64,000 nt of DNA from an uncultured bacterium (GTDB lineage Bacteria > Bacteroidota > Bacteroidia > Bacteroidales > Bacteroidaceae), in assembly GCA_945829425.1 (NCBI GenBank), contig CALZUQ010000006.1:1-64000 (forward strand), written 5' to 3'. Each line of letters starts with the position of its first letter. Position 1 is the first letter of the stretch. A program made the position numbers and the translations under genes. The notes below the pieces were generated by a model that worked only from the letters and a program-made list of their open reading frames with translations, did not search any database and was not told the DNA's origin. This document shows, in pieces, positions 61,619 through 64,000 of this stretch.

Positions 61619-63397
61619 ATGAACATTCTTGAACTATCAGAACAGGAGATTATCAGACGCCAGTCGTTGGAGGAACTGCGTGCTATGGGCATAGACCCTT
61701 ATCCAGCAGCGGAATATCCTACCGACGCTTTCAGTACAGAGATTATAGCTGGTTTCCAGGAGCCGGAAACCGACAGCGAGGGAAATGTCGTTAAGGAAAG
61801 CCTCAGAAGAGTATGTATAGCCGGACGAATGATGTCACAGCGTATCATGGGAAAAGCGGCGTTTATGGAGCTTCAGGACTCTAAAGGCCGTATACAGGTT
61901 TATGTGACACGTGATGACCTTTGCCCGGGAGAGAATAAGGATATGTATAACAAGGTGTTTAAGAAACTCCTTGATATGGGTGACTTCATCGGTGTGAAAG
62001 GCTTCGTCTTCCGCACACAGACAGGAGAGATTTCTGTTCACGCAGAAGAACTCACACTGCTTTCAAAGTCGCTGAAGCCGCTGCCGGTAGTGAAATATAA
62101 GGACGGTGTGGCTTATGACAAGTTTGAAGACCCGGAGCTGAGATACCGACAGAGGTATGTCGACCTCGTGGTAAACGAGGGCGTGAAGGACACGTTCCTG
62201 AAGCGTGCTACAGTAATACGCACCCTGCGCAGAGTACTCGACGAGGCAGGATATACTGAGGTGGAGACACCTATTCTGCAGTCTATTGCCGGAGGTGCCA
62301 GCGCACGTCCTTTCATAACGCATTTCAACGCTTTGAACATACCTATGTATATGCGTATTGCTACAGAGCTGTATCTGAAACGACTGATTGTCGGAGGCTT
62401 TGAGGGCGTTTATGAGATAGGCAAGAACTTCAGAAACGAGGGTATGGACAAGAACCATAACCCGGAGTTTACATGTATGGAGCTTTATGTGGCTTATAAG
62501 GACTATAACTGGATGATGTCGTTCACGGAGAAGCTTCTTGAGACAATCTGTGTGGCTGTAAACGGAAAGCCGGAGACAGAGATTGACGGCAAGGTGATCT
62601 CGTTCAAAGCGCCATTCCGCCGCCTGCCTATCCTCGACGCGATAAAGGAGAAGACAGGCTACGACCTCAGCGGCATGACTGAGGAGGAAATGCGTGAGGT
62701 AGCGAAGAAACTGAACATTGAGGTGGACGAGACCATGGGCAAGGGTAAGCTCATAGACGAAATATTCGGCGAGACATGTGAGGGGACATTCATACAGCCG
62801 ACGTTCATAACAGACTATCCGGTAGAGATGTCTCCGCTTACGAAAATGCACCGCAGCAAGCCGGGACTTACCGAGCGTTTTGAGCTTATGGTGAACGGAA
62901 AGGAGCTGGCAAACGCATACTCTGAGCTCAACGACCCGATAGACCAAGAGGAACGTTTCATAGACCAGATGAAGCTTGCCGACAAGGGTGATGACGAAGC
63001 GATGATTATCGACCACGACTTCCTCCGCTCGCTACAGTACGGCATGCCTCCTACATCAGGCATCGGAATAGGTATCGACCGCCTCGTGATGCTCATGACG
63101 GGCAACGCATTCATTCAGGAAGTGCTCTTCTTCCCGCAGATGAAGCCGGAGCCGAAGCAGCCGAAGGCATCTGTAGCAGAATGGGCTGAAATAGGAGTGG
63201 CTGAGGAATGGGTGCCAGTGTTCAACAAGGCGGGATATTACCTCATCTCTGACCTTAAAGACGTGAAGGCGCAGAAGCTTCAGATGGATGTCTGCGGAGT
63301 AAACAAGAAATACAAGCTGGGACTGGAAAACCCGAAGGTGGACGAGTTCCAGAACTATATTGACAAGGCAAGCAAAGGGGCAGACAATAACGAGTAG
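61619..63397 (+). CDS. lysS: lysyl-tRNA synthetase, class II
   Basis: A 592-residue class IIb synthetase. The N-terminal OB-fold anticodon-binding domain (~50-170: RIMGKAAFMELQDSKGRIQ) is followed by the catalytic domain with motif 1 (ATVIRTLRRVLDEAGYTEVETPI), motif 2 (FRNEGMDKNHNPEFTCME) and motif 3 (GIGIGIDRLVMLMTG). An ~80-residue C-terminal extension after the core (SVAEWAEIGVAEEWVPVFNK) makes it longer than E. coli LysS (505); such a tail is common in Bacteroidetes. gpsA follows on the same strand. Confidence 0.96.
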   Translation: MNILELSEQEIIRRQSLEELRAMGIDPYPAAEYPTDAFSTEIIAGFQEPETDSEGNVVKESLRRVCIAGRMMSQRIMGKAAFMELQDSKGRIQVYVTRDDLCPGENKDMYNKVFKKLLDMGDFIGVKGFVFRTQTGEISVHAEELTLLSKSLKPLPVVKYKDGVAYDKFEDPELRYRQRYVDLVVNEGVKDTFLKRATVIRTLRRVLDEAGYTEVETPILQSIAGGASARPFITHFNALNIPMYMRIATELYLKRLIVGGFEGVYEIGKNFRNEGMDKNHNPEFTCMELYVAYKDYNWMMSFTEKLLETICVAVNGKPETEIDGKVISFKAPFRRLPILDAIKEKTGYDLSGMTEEEMREVAKKLNIEVDETMGKGKLIDEIFGETCEGTFIQPTFITDYPVEMSPLTKMHRSKPGLTERFELMVNGKELANAYSELNDPIDQEERFIDQMKLADKGDDEAMIIDHDFLRSLQYGMPPTSGIGIGIDRLVMLMTGNAFIQEVLFFPQMKPEPKQPKASVAEWAEIGVAEEWVPVFNKAGYYLISDLKDVKAQKLQMDVCGVNKKYKLGLENPKVDEFQNYIDKASKGADNNE

Positions 63398-63477
63398 TAA
63401 TAACATAAGGTGGGAAAGCCCATAATGACAGCTGTCGTGAGGTCGGGTTTTTCATAAACCGCCATAAATGTCTTATT

Positions 63478-64000
63478 ATGTTCAACTGTGGTTCAATAGC
63501 AATAATCGGAGGCGGTAGCTGGGCGACGGCTATCGCAAAGATTATTGTTGGACATACGCACCATATTGGGTGGTATATGCGACGGGATGACCGTATAGAG
63601 GATTTCAAACGCCTCCAGCACAACCCGGCGTATCTTACCAGTGTACATTTCAATATCGACGAGATCTTCTTCTCGAGCAATCTCAACGAGATGGTGCAGA
63701 AATACGACACGCTCGTCTTCGTGACACCATCGCCGTTTCTCAAGAACCATCTGAAGAAACTCAAGACACGCCTCTCTGAGAAGTTTATCGTTACGGCGAT
63801 AAAGGGTATTGTGCCGGACGAGAACCTTGTATGCTCGGAATATTTCCATCAGGTGTATGACGTTCCTTATGCTAACCTCGCATGTATAGGAGGTCCGAGT
63901 CATGCTGAAGAGGTGGCTCTCGACCGACTGTCGTATCTTACCGTAGGATGTGAAGATCAGGAGAAGGCGCAGGCCTTTGCCGACGTGCTCGCTTCGAGCG
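63478..64000 (+). CDS. gpsA: glycerol-3-phosphate dehydrogenase [NAD(P)+], 5' part
   Basis: The first ~174 codons of gpsA; the gene runs off the window. The N terminus has the Rossmann motif AIIGGGSWATAIAKI, then VTPSPFL, the TAIKGI segment with the catalytic Lys region and IGGPSHAEEVA, the substrate loop. It reduces dihydroxyacetone phosphate to glycerol-3-phosphate for phospholipids. The ATG at 63478 was chosen; an ATG at 63468 is in another frame. Confidence 0.92.
   Translation, partial: MFNCGSIAIIGGGSWATAIAKIIVGHTHHIGWYMRRDDRIEDFKRLQHNPAYLTSVHFNIDEIFFSSNLNEMVQKYDTLVFVTPSPFLKNHLKKLKTRLSEKFIVTAIKGIVPDENLVCSEYFHQVYDVPYANLACIGGPSHAEEVALDRLSYLTVGCEDQEKAQAFADVLASS

Overview
The window reads as a chromosomal segment of a Bacteroidales bacterium, most likely Prevotella or a close relative. 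The evidence is the recurring Bacteroidetes promoter shape (TTTG, 19-20 bp, TAnnTTTG), the weak or absent Shine-Dalgarno sequences, a parA-parB-DUF5683-lytic transglycosylase-rsh block, DUF5689 and OB-fold surface lipoproteins, an SLT/LysM murein hydrolase, and lipoprotein or signal-peptide starts typical of that group. No rRNA, intact tRNA, insertion sequence or CRISPR array is visible.

Layout. 0-4.8 kb is repeat-rich: a sensor histidine kinase flanked by short tandem arrays (GGTTTCA and GGTCAA/GGTTAA units), a small LytTR regulator, and an AAA ATPase (DUF4143) gene lying between two ~180-bp direct repeats. 4.9-12.8 kb holds three co-directional secreted-protein genes: a 1966-residue helical protein with dockerin- and cohesin-like modules, a two-cohesin plus dockerin protein, and a single-cohesin protein. 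13-19 kb has a ~1-kb non-coding gap, a phosphate-selective-type porin, a flippase-like membrane protein, pepD and a CorA transporter with a structured leader. 19-36 kb is housekeeping, mostly on the minus strand: menE, alaS, a MerR regulator, an MFS transporter, pectinesterase, rsh, lytic transglycosylase, DUF5683 protein, parB, parA, surE (plus), an AGCS symporter and pgi; ettA follows to 38.1 kb.

38-51 kb is enriched in nucleic-acid and nucleotide catabolism: a secreted DNA/RNA endonuclease, an alkaline phosphatase, a HAD hydrolase, deoD, a secreted endonuclease/exonuclease/phosphatase protein, a TonB-dependent receptor, a DUF5689 lipoprotein and a triple OB-fold lipoprotein. Together they suggest (inference) an outer-membrane system that degrades extracellular nucleic acid and takes up the products. 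Within it, 43.15-43.55 kb carries a textbook promoter and terminator around ~350 nt with no substantial ORF, a good candidate for a non-coding RNA.

51-64 kb has metF-metH, the menaquinone operon (hotdog thioesterase, menF, menD, menB, menC; menE is displaced to 19 kb), a ~200-bp foldback element, lysS and the 5' part of gpsA, which runs off the end of the window. Convergent and operon ends are marked by clear hairpin terminators at several points.
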